From: Bacillus sp. USDA818B3_A
Lineage (GTDB): Bacteria; Bacillota; Bacilli; Bacillales; Cytobacillaceae
NCBI RefSeq assembly: GCF_009928415.1
Contig: NZ_JAABNN010000015.1
Coordinates: 1-64,000 of the forward strand
DNA length: 64,000 bases
Direction of reading: 5' to 3'
This document shows positions 53,512 to 62,551 of this stretch, one piece after another. The position numbers were made by a program, and so were the translations under genes. The notes below the pieces were generated by a model that searched no databases, was not told where the DNA came from, and saw nothing but the letters and a program-made list of their open reading frames with translations. How positions within the stretch are numbered: position 1 is the first letter of the stretch; each line of letters opens with the position of its first letter.

Positions 53512-54705
53512 TTACACGGTTGCAAAGTATTTCCTTGCTACACCTGTTTCTACAGCGGCAGCTGCAACAGCTTTTGCTACCTCAGATGCCACTCGGTCAT
53601 CAAAAGGATTAGGGATCACATAGTCTTCTGAGAGTTGTTCTTCTGAAATGAGTGAAGAAATAGCGTAGACTGCAGCCTTTTTCATTTCTTCATTTATTTC
53701 TGTTGCTTGAACATCTAGAGCGCCCCGGAAAATCCCTGGAAAGGCCAGCACATTATTGACCTGATTTGGAAAATCAGAACGGCCTGTTCCGATTACTTTT
53801 GCTCCTGCAGCTTTTGCCTCATCTGGCATAATTTCCGGAACAGGGTTTGCCATTGCAAAAATAATCGCATCTCTTCTCATCGTTAAAATCATTTCCTTTG
53901 TTATTGCACCTGCAACAGATACACCAACAAAAACATCTGCACCAACAATGACTTCCTCTAGACTTCCCTCTGCATGGTTACGATTCGTCTGTCTAGCAAT
54001 CTTTTCTTTTATTGGATTCATTCCATATTCACGATTTTCAAAAATGGCACCTTTTGTATCGCATAGAATGACATCATATACACCAAAACGATTGAGCAGT
54101 TGGGCAATGGCTACACCCGCAGCTCCCGCTCCATTTATGACTACTTTGATTTCATCCATTTTCTTATCTACTAGTTTAAGAGCATTTACTAATCCGGCAA
54201 CAGTGACAATGGCTGTCCCATGTTGGTCATCGTGAAAAATAGGGATATTGGTTTCTTTTTTCAACCGTTCTTCTATTTCAAAGCATCTTGGAGCTGAAAT
54301 ATCTTCTAAATTTACCCCGCCAAATGTTGGTTCAAGACGCTTTACTGTTTCAATTATTTCTTCAACATCCTGCGTATTTAAACAAATAGGGAATGCATCT
54401 ACGTTAGCAAAACTCTTAAATAAAGCTGCTTTGCCTTCCATGACTGGCATCGCTGCTTCCGGTCCAATATTCCCAAGCCCTAATACCGCCGAACCATCTG
54501 AAACGACAGCAATGGTGTTGCCTTTCATCGTGTATTCATATACTCTTTTTGGATCTTCATAGATTTCCATACAAGGCTCTGCGACACCAGGTGAATACGC
54601 TAAACTCAAATCATGTGCATTCTTAATCTCTACTTTAGCTTTCACTTCTAATTTCCCTTGTTTATCCCTGTGCATTTGTAACGCTTGATCACGCAATGTT
54701 TCCAT
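53512..54705 (-). CDS. NADP-dependent malic enzyme (YtsJ/MaeB type)
   Basis: A 397-residue cytoplasmic enzyme, malate to pyruvate and CO2. Short-type malic enzyme motifs: LSLAYSPGVAEPC, GSAVLGLGNIGPEAAMPVMEG, metal-site LEDISAPRCFEIE and FHDDQHGTAIV, and Rossmann GAGAAGVAIAQL. No C-terminal phosphotransacetylase domain. First gene of the malate block. A cre-like sequence and AT-rich DNA lie upstream. Confidence 0.92.
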   Translation of the reverse strand: METLRDQALQMHRDKQGKLEVKAKVEIKNAHDLSLAYSPGVAEPCMEIYEDPKRVYEYTMKGNTIAVVSDGSAVLGLGNIGPEAAMPVMEGKAALFKSFANVDAFPICLNTQDVEEIIETVKRLEPTFGGVNLEDISAPRCFEIEERLKKETNIPIFHDDQHGTAIVTVAGLVNALKLVDKKMDEIKVVINGAGAAGVAIAQLLNRFGVYDVILCDTKGAIFENREYGMNPIKEKIARQTNRNHAEGSLEEVIVGADVFVGVSVAGAITKEMILTMRRDAIIFAMANPVPEIMPDEAKAAGAKVIGTGRSDFPNQVNNVLAFPGIFRGALDVQATEINEEMKKAAVYAISSLISEEQLSEDYVIPNPFDDRVASEVAKAVAAAAVETGVARKYFATV

Positions 54706-54766
54706 GATTACCTCTCCCTTTTCAAATAATATTATTTTCGTCTAGAAGAAAAACTAGTTATTACTT

Positions 54767-54780
54767 TGAAAACGCTTCAC
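54767..54780 (+). promoter_or_regulatory. cre-like site upstream of the malic enzyme gene
   Basis: TGAAAACGCTTCAC matches TGWAARCGYTWNCW at 12 of 14 positions, about 65 nt upstream of the start codon. CcpA control is plausible but unproven. Confidence 0.4.
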
Positions 54781-54913
54781 CCTAAAAGCACAATAGATAT
54801 AAGCCAATCATATAAAGTAACAGACTACTTTAATAGAATATTTAATTAATTAAAGCCTTTTTGTAATTAAAAAAATTAGAGATTTTTTCTGGTATGGAAG
54901 ACCCCCATTACAT

Positions 54914-54958
54914 AAAAAAAGGTATCAGTCACCATGTAAATACATGATATCTGACACC
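54914..54958 (-). terminator. Intrinsic terminator of deoR
   Basis: GGTATCAG (54921-54928) pairs imperfectly with CTGACACC (54951-54958), with an inner CATGTA/TACATG stem, then TTTTTTT on the minus strand. Confidence 0.8.
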
Positions 54959-54992
54959 CTTCTTGTTTGCGCTTTCAATATAAAAAACAATA

Positions 54993-55763
54993 TTAGGCCA
55001 CTTCTATTCCAATATTTTTGGAATCGAGGTAATCACGAACTTCTTCGGATACTTCCCGATCGGTTATCAGGTGATCAATTTGATCCGTACGAGCAAAAGT
55101 TGCAATAGAACTTTTATTGATTTTACTATGGTCAAGTAAGGCAATTACTTTATTGGCTTCTGAAACCATAATTCTCTTTAACTCCACTTCATAAAGACTA
55201 AAATCCGAGAGCCCGTCCCGTGTATTAAAGGCATAAGCCGAAGTGAACAACACATCAATGTTAATTTTTCTTAAAAGTTCTTCTCCTAAGAGCCCTTCCA
55301 CAGAATTTGAAGAGTTACGGACAATACCGCCAATAATGATTACCGTTAAATAAGGATTCTCCTTCAACATCGCGGCTGTCGCAATGCCGCTGGTAACTAC
55401 AGTAAGTCTCATTTTTGAATCACGGATAAATTTAGCAAGTTCAAAACAGGTCGTACTTGCATCTAACAGAATACACTGGCCCTCTTGAACATGTTGAAAG
55501 GCAGCATAACCAATTTGGTGTTTTTCCTCTCTGAATTTCTTTTCACGAATCTCATATTTTTTATCAACGGAATCCGGTTCTTCCCCTTTGACCATAGCAC
55601 CGCCATGAGTCCGGATCAGCATACCCTGCTTTTCCATTTGATTCAAATCAGAGCGAATGGTAGCTGCAGAAATATTGAGTAAACTAGTTAATTCATTAAC
55701 GGTGACCGTTCCTTTTTCTGTTAGTATCTCGAGAATTATATTTCTGCGTTGGTCAGCAAACAT
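54993..55763 (-). CDS. DeoR/GlpR-family transcriptional regulator
   Basis: A 256-residue repressor. N-terminal DeoR winged helix (about 6-60: ILEILTEKGTVTVNELTSLL, then NISAATIRSDL and GGAM) and a C-terminal DeoR effector domain that binds phosphorylated sugars (ILLDASTTCFELAKF, VVTSGIATA, DVLFTSAYAF). Divergent from the isomerase gene and flanking the C4 cluster, so it is the likely local regulator. A CGAAA-centred motif also lies 18 nt upstream of its own start (55781-55795), which would fit autoregulation. Confidence 0.88.
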   Translation of the reverse strand: MFADQRRNIILEILTEKGTVTVNELTSLLNISAATIRSDLNQMEKQGMLIRTHGGAMVKGEEPDSVDKKYEIREKKFREEKHQIGYAAFQHVQEGQCILLDASTTCFELAKFIRDSKMRLTVVTSGIATAAMLKENPYLTVIIIGGIVRNSSNSVEGLLGEELLRKINIDVLFTSAYAFNTRDGLSDFSLYEVELKRIMVSEANKVIALLDHSKINKSSIATFARTDQIDHLITDREVSEEVRDYLDSKNIGIEVA

Positions 55764-55780
55764 ATTTTCACCCTTTCAAT

Positions 55781-55795
55781 TACTTTCGATTATTG
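55781..55795. promoter_or_regulatory. Candidate DeoR operator (deoR side)
   Basis: TACTTTCGATTATTG (reverse complement CAATAATCGAAAGTA) matches the CGAAA-centred motif seen at the other promoters of the cluster. A further copy, TTTTCGTTTATTTT, is at 55915-55928. Confidence 0.4.
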
Positions 55796-55953
55796 TATTA
55801 ATAATTCTCTCATATTAAATAAAAAAATCAATCATTTTATATAGGAAAATAGTTGAAAAGTCTTGATTTTTAAGATTTTTTTGCATATTTCTCTTCATTC
55901 TCTATTTAATCGTGTTTTCGTTTATTTTTCTTTACTTAACTTTAACACAACAA

Positions 55954-55983
55954 TTGACAGATATCGATAATAAAAGATAAAAT
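55954..55983 (+). promoter_or_regulatory. Promoter of the TIM-family isomerase gene
   Basis: TTGACA (55954-55959), an 18-nt spacer holding ATCGATAATAAAAG, and TAAAAT (55978-55983). The spacer sequence resembles the candidate DeoR operator. The ribosome site AGAAGGTG follows at 56026-56033. Confidence 0.7.
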
Positions 55984-56041
55984 TAAAGTAATCTTTTAGA
56001 TTTTTTATAAAGATCATTCCTTAATAAGAAGGTGCTCAAAT

Positions 56042-56815
56042 ATGAATAAAGTTTATATCGGTACAAATTGGAAAATGCATAAATCAATTAAAGAAGGCAG
56101 GGAGTATTGCCGTAAGCTTCAAGAAATTGCCCAAGGGAAAGATAGCCGGATGCAGCTTTTCTTCATTCCGCCTTATACTGCATTAACCACTCTAAGAGCA
56201 GAACTAGATTCTAACATTCTATTAGGCGCACAAAATATGCATTGGGAAGAGGAAGGTCCTTTTACAGGTGAGATTTCGCCAACAATGCTAAAGGAAATTG
56301 GCATCGACTTGGTTGAACTGGGCCACTCAGAAAGACGGCAGTACTATAATGAAAATGATATTGATTTAAATAAGAAAGTTCATGCAGCCATAGATAAGGA
56401 GATCATTCCCCTTCTCTGTATTGGTGAAAAGCTCGAGGACAAGGAAAACGGAGTAAGTGGGGAATCGCTTTCCATCCAGTTAAAAATCTGTTTAAAAGAT
56501 CTTACACCTGCTCAAGCAAAGAATGTCTTAGTAGCTTATGAACCCGTTTGGGCGATCGGTGCAGGTGGTACAGAGGCACCAGCTGACTATGTCCATCAAA
56601 TGCATGATCATATTCGAAAGGTGCTGGTTGAACTATTCGGAGACATCGGTGGTGAAATGCCAATTTTGTTTGGCGGAAGTGTAAACCGCGGGAATGCAAT
56701 TGGTTACCTAAGAGGACAAAATGTAAATGGCCTGTTCATCGGCCGCTCTGCTTGGGATCTATCATTATTTGAACCAATCATAAATGATGTTGAGGAATTT
56801 CTTTCAAAATCGTAG
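56042..56815 (+). CDS. TIM-family sugar-phosphate isomerase (EryH/LerI-like)
   Basis: A 257-residue TIM barrel with the triosephosphate isomerase catalytic residues Lys11 (GTNWKM), His95 (ELGHSERR) and Glu167 (AYEPVW). It differs from housekeeping TpiA in several places: loop 6 reads AIGAGGTEA instead of AIGTGKxA, GAQNMHW replaces the usual AQN segment, and the C-terminal phosphate site reads LFIGRSAWD instead of VGGASL. As I recall them, these features match Brucella EryH/L-erythrulose-1-phosphate isomerase. With DerI-like RpiB nearby, tetrulose-phosphate isomerisation is more likely than glycolysis. Triose-phosphate activity is not excluded. Confidence 0.8.
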   Translation: MNKVYIGTNWKMHKSIKEGREYCRKLQEIAQGKDSRMQLFFIPPYTALTTLRAELDSNILLGAQNMHWEEEGPFTGEISPTMLKEIGIDLVELGHSERRQYYNENDIDLNKKVHAAIDKEIIPLLCIGEKLEDKENGVSGESLSIQLKICLKDLTPAQAKNVLVAYEPVWAIGAGGTEAPADYVHQMHDHIRKVLVELFGDIGGEMPILFGGSVNRGNAIGYLRGQNVNGLFIGRSAWDLSLFEPIINDVEEFLSKS

Positions 56816-56957
56816 TCTTATCTGTCAGGTCACGTGGATGCTCTCTGCGTGGCCCTTCTTTATCTTTTCTACCGGTTGCTGCCACAAAGACACCCTCTGC
56901 CTGCCACCGCTTCTCTTTTTCAGCTCCGCTCGTTCATGGAGATACTCTCTAAAACAA

Positions 56958-56989
56958 AAAGCAGCACGATTTTAAGATCGCACTGCTTT
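56958..56989 (-). terminator. Bidirectional terminator between convergent genes
   Basis: AAAGCAG-CA-CGAT with ATCG-CA-CTGCTTT (56958-56970, 56977-56989), T-rich on the minus strand. It closes the DUF1537 kinase unit and possibly the isomerase gene. The 140 nt after the isomerase stop show nothing else recognisable. Confidence 0.75.
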
Positions 56990-57021
56990 ACGAAACCTAT
57001 ACAGTTCTGCAACAAAGAATA

Positions 57022-58383
57022 TTAAGCGTGCACTGCTTCTTGCTGATACCCCTTTGATGCTTCCTTGCAGATCCTCTTTACGATATCAATCGCTGTGCCG
57101 TTAGCACCCGTCAATCCGCCTTTTCCAACCACTACCAGCCCGTCATATTTACCGCCGATTATCCGGCCGAGGTCTGCTTGAGGAATAACATAATCAAGCA
57201 GCTCAATTCCCTTAGCACCTAATACGTTTAAAACATTAACCATCGTATCACCGCCGGTCATGTAAATACCTTTGACGTCCTCAAGACCGTGGCTTAATAC
57301 TCCTGCAACAATTTCTCCTAAACCCCGGTTAATATTATTCGCTGCCTGGCCTGGCTGAAGACCGAGTTCTTTTTCCCGCGCCGCAAGATTAAGAACATTT
57401 CCTGTTAAAGCGGTTTCAAGCATAATGACGTTTGACTTCATACTTCCGACCTTCCTTAACGTCTCCGTTGCAGCACGATTAATTTCAACTGGCGCCGTGC
57501 CAGTTTGGTCGATGAGGGCCTCCGCAGAAATTGGCACCTGGCAGGTAAATTCTTTTTCCGACAACGCTTTCAACTGAACTTTAGTAACAGGAGTAGCACT
57601 TCCAGCAACGGCTAGAATGGTTCCGCTAATCACATCCTCGGAAATCTCGCCGCAGTCGGTTTCATTATCTTCTGCCACAAACCCCCTTGCAACCGCCAGT
57701 TTCTCTGAAAACGGACCAGGGTCAACGGCTAGTACATTCCATTCTAATTCAGTAACCGCTTGCGCAATCGCTTCCACATCTTCGATTGAAATAGCATCGG
57801 CAATGATGAATCTCGCACCATGGTCACGCTCACTTTGTAACTTATTCTTTAACGCTTCTTTTCCTGCCAACAAGGCACTGAGTGGCACAAAACCAATTTG
57901 ATGTGCGGTTTGCTCGGACATTAAGGTTGGGACATGCGATTCGGTAACTGGTGTTCTGACATCGTTGGCAACCGGCGTTTTTGACAGGGCTACCCCATCA
58001 ATCACGGAATATCCACCGACGACAATCCGTCTTGATTGCGGCATCGATGGCACCATGACAGCAATCGTATCCGAGCTCAATTCCTCAAGCATGGCATCTA
58101 CTTCAAAGCCAATTCCGCCTCTTAAAGTTGTATCAATTCTTTTTGAAAAATAAACCGCGCCTTTTTCTTTCAAGGCGGCAACGGCTGATTTTACTTTTTG
58201 CTGTGCGGCCTCCTTTGGCAGCGCCCGGCTGTCGCTGCTTAGGACCATCGCTATATGCCCTTTGTCTGAATCAAGGGATTGCTCATTAAAAAATGCAGCA
58301 GTTGAAATCCCGGCTCGTGCTAACAGGACGCCAACTGTAGTTGCTCCGGTTAAATCATCTGCAACTATACCGATTTTACACAT
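57022..58383 (-). CDS. DUF1537 four-carbon acid sugar kinase (DtnK/OtnK-like)
   Basis: A 453-residue cytoplasmic kinase. N-terminal substrate domain with IVADDLTGATTVGVLLARAG and KRIDTTLRGGIG; C-terminal nucleotide-binding domain with IYMTGGDTMVNVL and VVGKGGLTGANGTAID. Family members phosphorylate D-threonate, D-erythronate or 3-oxotetronate at C4. It is 78 nt downstream of the pdxA2 gene in the same unit, so D-threonate or D-erythronate is the best guess: the resulting 4-phosphate is the substrate of PdxA2. No OtnC/OtnI genes are seen in the window. Confidence 0.87.
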   Translation of the reverse strand: MCKIGIVADDLTGATTVGVLLARAGISTAAFFNEQSLDSDKGHIAMVLSSDSRALPKEAAQQKVKSAVAALKEKGAVYFSKRIDTTLRGGIGFEVDAMLEELSSDTIAVMVPSMPQSRRIVVGGYSVIDGVALSKTPVANDVRTPVTESHVPTLMSEQTAHQIGFVPLSALLAGKEALKNKLQSERDHGARFIIADAISIEDVEAIAQAVTELEWNVLAVDPGPFSEKLAVARGFVAEDNETDCGEISEDVISGTILAVAGSATPVTKVQLKALSEKEFTCQVPISAEALIDQTGTAPVEINRAATETLRKVGSMKSNVIMLETALTGNVLNLAAREKELGLQPGQAANNINRGLGEIVAGVLSHGLEDVKGIYMTGGDTMVNVLNVLGAKGIELLDYVIPQADLGRIIGGKYDGLVVVGKGGLTGANGTAIDIVKRICKEASKGYQQEAVHA

Positions 58384-58461
58384 AACTTCCCCTCCCCTTT
58401 TTATTTAAAAAGAACCTCAAACAAGGGGAAATATCCCTTCCTGTTTGAGGATAACATTCAT

Positions 58462-59487
58462 TTATCCTTGAGCAACAAGTGCTTCCTGCTTCTTTTTCCA
58501 GTAATCAATAGCAACTAATGTAGCCTCGTGCATACTGATCGTTCCAGCAATCCCCTTACCTGCAATGTCATATGCAGTTCCATGGTCAACGGAGCTTCTC
58601 ATGAATGGCAAGCCCCATGTAATTGTAATTGACTTCTCAAAATCGTAAGTCTTACAAGCAATGTGGCCTTGGTCATGGTAAAGAGAAAGAATCGCATCAT
58701 AATTTCCTCTTAATCCAAGCATGAATACTGAATCGGCCGGTACCGGACCTACAGCATTGATACCAAGTTCTTGTGCAGCTTTAACCGCTGGAATGAGATG
58801 CTCCGCTTCTTCTGTTCCGAAAAGACCGCCATCGGAAGCATGTGGATTAAGTGCAGCTACAGCGATTTTCGCATTTGTTAGACCAATTCCGACCATTTCA
58901 TTTTGAATTTGCTGTACGCAATCTAAGACCCTTTCTTTATTTGCATAATCACAAGCTTCTTTAAGCGCTTTGTGGCGGCTTACAAAGAATACTTTTAGGT
59001 TGTGGCAGTTAAACATTGTTAACGCATATGGTGAATTTGTTAATTCGCCGTAAATTTCAGTGTGGCCAGGTTGTTTAACTCCGCATAGCTTAATCGCTTC
59101 TTTATGGATAGGAGCTGTTGCAACAACGTCAACTTCTTTATTCATACCTAATTCGATCGATTTTACAACATAATCATAAGACATCTGGCCAGCCAATTTT
59201 TGAACTTTTCCGTATTCGATGCTGGCACAATCATAATCACCCGTTTCAAGAACATCGATCGTTCCAAATTCAAACTTACCTTCAGATGGCTTTTCAATTT
59301 TATTAATGGCAAAGTTGCAGTTTTTTACTTCCATAGCACGTTTAACAATATCGACTGATCCAATAAGGAAAGGATTTGATTCTTCGTACACTTTTTGATT
59401 CATCATGGTATCGACAGTAATTTCAGGGCCGATTCCAGCTGGGTCTCCGATAGTGATTGCAACGATTGGTTTTTTTATGTTTGTCAT
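58462..59487 (-). CDS. pdxA2: PdxA2-type 4-phospho-D-threonate/erythronate dehydrogenase
   Basis: A 341-residue NAD-dependent oxidative decarboxylase of the PdxA family. TIGDPAGIGPEI at the N-terminus, metal histidines in QPGHTEIYG, SLYHDQGH and RSSVDHGTAYDIAG. PdxA itself makes pyridoxine precursors, but copies next to DUF1537 kinases convert 4-phospho-threonate to dihydroxyacetone phosphate; this arrangement applies here. Strong promoter upstream with an embedded DeoR-like motif. Confidence 0.87.
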   Translation of the reverse strand: MTNIKKPIVAITIGDPAGIGPEITVDTMMNQKVYEESNPFLIGSVDIVKRAMEVKNCNFAINKIEKPSEGKFEFGTIDVLETGDYDCASIEYGKVQKLAGQMSYDYVVKSIELGMNKEVDVVATAPIHKEAIKLCGVKQPGHTEIYGELTNSPYALTMFNCHNLKVFFVSRHKALKEACDYANKERVLDCVQQIQNEMVGIGLTNAKIAVAALNPHASDGGLFGTEEAEHLIPAVKAAQELGINAVGPVPADSVFMLGLRGNYDAILSLYHDQGHIACKTYDFEKSITITWGLPFMRSSVDHGTAYDIAGKGIAGTISMHEATLVAIDYWKKKQEALVAQG

Positions 59488-59567
59488 AATTATCGCTCCT
59501 TAAAGGTAGTATTCTAAATCTTCATGTTTATCAGTTTTAATAACGTTTTCAATTATTCTATAAACAT

Positions 59568-59596
59568 ATCTTATTGTTATTTTCGTTATTTGTCAA
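59568..59596 (-). promoter_or_regulatory. Promoter of pdxA2-dtnK with embedded operator-like motif
   Basis: Minus strand TTGACA (59591-59596), a 17-nt spacer AATAACGAAAATAACAA and TAAGAT (59568-59573). The spacer carries the CGAAAATAA motif shared with the other promoters in the cluster. Confidence 0.75.
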
Positions 59597-59859
59597 TTAC
59601 TATTTTAAATTTATAAAAACAACAAAAAATGAAAGAACTTTAATTAATAATGAAAGAACTAAATGAAAACACAAGCCCCTAAAATATAGGTTTCTTCCTT
59701 ATTATATATATTGAGGCTCCCTCAGCTATACCTTCCTGATTTCTTCAACCATTACACATGATCCACTCTATAAACCGGTTAAAATTATTATGTTTTTTCA
59801 TCATTTCACCTTTAATACTTTCATTTATTTTCATTATTTATCATTTATCGAAAAAATTA
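59597..59859. other. Divergent regulatory region pdxA2/rpiB
   Basis: AT-rich, with two direct copies of AATGAAAGAACT about 20 bp apart (near 59627 and 59648) and TTTCATT-type pieces (near 59818-59835). No gene. These repeats may add regulator sites. Confidence 0.4.
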
Positions 59860-59890
59860 TTGACAAAATCGAAAGAAAATGAAAAAATAC
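59860..59890 (+). promoter_or_regulatory. Probable promoter of the rpiB-tkt unit
   Basis: A perfect TTGACA (59860-59865) followed by AAATCGAAAGAAAATGA and a weak -10 (AAAAAT or AAATAC, 59883-59890). The TCGAAAGAAAA motif fits the candidate DeoR operator. Ribosome site GGGAGTTGGAG at about 59909. Confidence 0.5.
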
Positions 59891-59923
59891 AGTTAGATAA
59901 AACAAAAAGGGAGTTGGAGTTAA

Positions 59924-60388
59924 ATGAAAATCGGAATTGGTTCAGATCACAATGCATTTCAATTGAAAGAAGAAGTCAAAGCATATATCGAAGGCTTAGG
60001 CCACACTGTTGAAGATTATGGCTGCCATTCTGAAGAAGAGGTAGATTATCCGGGCCTTGCTTTTAATGTAGCAACTGATATTACAAAGGGGAGTTTAGAA
60101 CGCGGCATCCTATTATGTGGAACAGGCATCGGCATGTCGATTGCCGCCAATAAAGTACCTGGTATCCGTTCTGCTCAATGTCATGATGTTTACTCTGCAG
60201 AGCGTGCACAACTTAGCAATAATGCCCAAATCATTACCATGGGGTCAAAAATCGTCGGGCCTGAGCTGGCAAAGAAAATTGTCGAAGCGTACCTTTCTGT
60301 TTCTTTCCAAGGCGGAAACTCAGCACGGAAAATTGATCAAATCATGGATAAAGAGAAAGAGTACTTGCTTCAGGGTTCTTGCTGCTAA
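59924..60388 (+). CDS. RpiB-family isomerase (EryI/DerI-like)
   Basis: A 154-residue LacAB/RpiB isomerase with GSDHNAFQLKEEV and the catalytic Cys65 in LLCGTGIGMSIAANK. The segment SAERAQLSNNAQIITMGSKI is the form I associate with EryI/DerI (D-erythrulose-4-phosphate to D-erythrose-4-phosphate), in place of the HNDAN-type motif of ordinary ribose-5-phosphate isomerase B. ATG with ribosome site GGGAGTTGGAG. It begins a unit with transketolase, which uses erythrose-4-phosphate, so the DerI role fits the context. Confidence 0.82.
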   Translation: MKIGIGSDHNAFQLKEEVKAYIEGLGHTVEDYGCHSEEEVDYPGLAFNVATDITKGSLERGILLCGTGIGMSIAANKVPGIRSAQCHDVYSAERAQLSNNAQIITMGSKIVGPELAKKIVEAYLSVSFQGGNSARKIDQIMDKEKEYLLQGSCC

Positions 60389-60436
60389 CTTTACTTATCT
60401 ATCAAACAATTAAATTGTAAAAGGAAGCGATTAGCC

Positions 60437-62452
60437 ATGAAATTAGATAATCAAGTAGTTCAATCATTACGTGTCCTTTCTATTGATATGATTGAAAAAT
60501 CAAAGTCCGGTCACCCTGGGCTGCCCATGGGAGCTGCCCCTGCTGTCACAGCTTTATGGAAAAATCATCTTAAATTCAGCCCAACGAATCCAGAGTGGTT
60601 TGATCGCGACCGCTTTATCCTTTCTGCCGGGCATGGTTCCGCCCTTCTTTACAGTTTACTCCATGTATTTGGTTATGACTTGCCGATGTCTGAACTGCAG
60701 CAATTCCGCCAAATGGGCAGCTTAACCCCTGGTCATCCGGAATATAAGCATACAGCTGGGGTTGATGCTACAACAGGCCCGCTTGGCCAAGGTATTGCGA
60801 TGGGAGTCGGAATGGCGATGACCGAAGCCCATTTAGCTGCTTTATATAACCGCCCGAATTATCCGATTGTAGATCATTATACCTACCTCTTGTGCGGTGA
60901 CGGCTGTTTAATGGAGGGAATTTCTTATGAAGCTGCTTCTCTTGCCGGTCATCTGCAATTAGGAAAGCTGATCTTACTCTATGATTCCAATAATATCTCC
61001 CTCGACGGCGACTTGGATAAAGCGTTTTCAGAGGATGTTCAGGCACGATTCCGTTCCTGTGGCTGGCAAACGCTTGTTGTAGAAGACGGAAATGATCTCG
61101 AAGCACTCAATAATGCGATTGTGGAAGCGAAGCTTGAGAAAAATAAACCCACTCTTATTGAAGTGAAAACCGTTATTGGCTATGGCAGTCCAAATAAAGC
61201 AGGTTCTTCTGCGGTACATGGTTCCCCGCTAGGCGCTGCCGAAGCTGCATTAGTTAAGCAAAACTACAATTGGGACCTTCCTCCTTTTACTCTTCCAGAA
61301 GAAGTAGAAGAACTTAAAGAAGTTTACCGTAAGCAGGGTGCCCAGTTAGAAAATGAATGGTTTGAAACCCTACAACGTTACTATCAGGAATATCCCGAAT
61401 TACAAGAAGAAGTGGAAGCTGTTGTGTACAACAGTTTACCTGCAAACTGGGACCACGCATTAGAGCTTTACAACGAAGACCATAAGGCAGCGGCTACACG
61501 TGATGCATCGGGTACGGCTCTTAATCAAATTTCTAAGAATCTCCCTACTCTTTTTGGCGGTTCTGCTGACTTGGCTTCTTCTAATAAAACAATGCTAAAA
61601 AATGAAGGGGATTTTACAGCTTCCAATTACGCAGGGAAAAATATTTGGTTCGGTGTCCGTGAGTTCGCGATGGGCGGCATTTTGAATGGAATGGCCTTGC
61701 ACGGCGGAGTCCAGCCGTTTGGTGGAACATTCTTCGTCTTTTCTGATTATCTGCGCTCTGCGGTTCGTTCGGCTGCCTTAATGGGTATTCCGGTAACCTA
61801 TGTGATGACGCATGATTCCATTGCAGTTGGTGAAGATGGTCCGACCCATGAACCTGTCGAACAAATATCCTCTTTCCGTGCCATGCCTGGCGTGACCGTC
61901 ATTCGACCTGCTGATGCTAACGAAACGGCAGAGTCATACCGCTACGCTTTAAGCCAAAAGGATAACCCGGTTATGCTTGTTTTAAGCCGTCAGAACCTAC
62001 CGATTTTACCGGGAAGCCAAGAGAAGGCCCGCGTGGGAGTCAAGAGAGGCGGTTATGTTTTAGTTGAATCCGAAGGAAAAAGAGCTGATGTAATCTTAAT
62101 CGGTACTGGTTCAGAGGTTTCTCTTCTGGTTGAGGCCCGCAAAGAGCTCGCGCAAATTGGAATTGATGCTTCTGTAGTCAGTATGCCAAGCTGGGAGTTA
62201 TTTGAACAACAATCAGAGGATTATCGGTATTCCGTTCTTCCATGGTCAAATCCGCGCCGTTTAGCCTGTGAAATGGGTTCAACGTTCGGATGGCAGAGAT
62301 ATGTTGGACCGGATGGAAAAATCATTGGTATCAATACCTTCGGCGCCTCTGCCCCGGGCGAAGAGCTCATGAAGCATTTTGGATTTACGGTGGAAAACAT
62401 CGTCAACCAAGCTAAGAAAATTGTTGTAAATGCAGGAGTAAAGCTTGTGTAG
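60437..62452 (+). CDS. tkt: Transketolase
   Basis: A 671-residue thiamine-diphosphate enzyme moving C2 units between sugar phosphates. ThDP/Mg motif GDGCLMEGISYEAASLAGHL with the later Asn in YDSNNISLDGD. N-terminal SGHPGLPMGAAP and the His-rich HTAGVDATTGPLGQG, pyrimidine-domain GVREFAMGGILNGMALHGG, and VMTHDSIAVGEDGPTHEPVE. Complete length. It lies 48 nt after the DerI-like gene, which would supply erythrose-4-phosphate. A second, housekeeping transketolase probably exists elsewhere. Confidence 0.95.
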   Translation: MKLDNQVVQSLRVLSIDMIEKSKSGHPGLPMGAAPAVTALWKNHLKFSPTNPEWFDRDRFILSAGHGSALLYSLLHVFGYDLPMSELQQFRQMGSLTPGHPEYKHTAGVDATTGPLGQGIAMGVGMAMTEAHLAALYNRPNYPIVDHYTYLLCGDGCLMEGISYEAASLAGHLQLGKLILLYDSNNISLDGDLDKAFSEDVQARFRSCGWQTLVVEDGNDLEALNNAIVEAKLEKNKPTLIEVKTVIGYGSPNKAGSSAVHGSPLGAAEAALVKQNYNWDLPPFTLPEEVEELKEVYRKQGAQLENEWFETLQRYYQEYPELQEEVEAVVYNSLPANWDHALELYNEDHKAAATRDASGTALNQISKNLPTLFGGSADLASSNKTMLKNEGDFTASNYAGKNIWFGVREFAMGGILNGMALHGGVQPFGGTFFVFSDYLRSAVRSAALMGIPVTYVMTHDSIAVGEDGPTHEPVEQISSFRAMPGVTVIRPADANETAESYRYALSQKDNPVMLVLSRQNLPILPGSQEKARVGVKRGGYVLVESEGKRADVILIGTGSEVSLLVEARKELAQIGIDASVVSMPSWELFEQQSEDYRYSVLPWSNPRRLACEMGSTFGWQRYVGPDGKIIGINTFGASAPGEELMKHFGFTVENIVNQAKKIVVNAGVKLV

Positions 62453-62551
62453 TCCATCTTTTCCATTCGCTGATAAAAGTGAAGATCCGCTGATAGAGAT
62501 TTACAAGGCCATTTTTCAAACAAAAACAAGGTCGATTTTCATCTAATAGCA

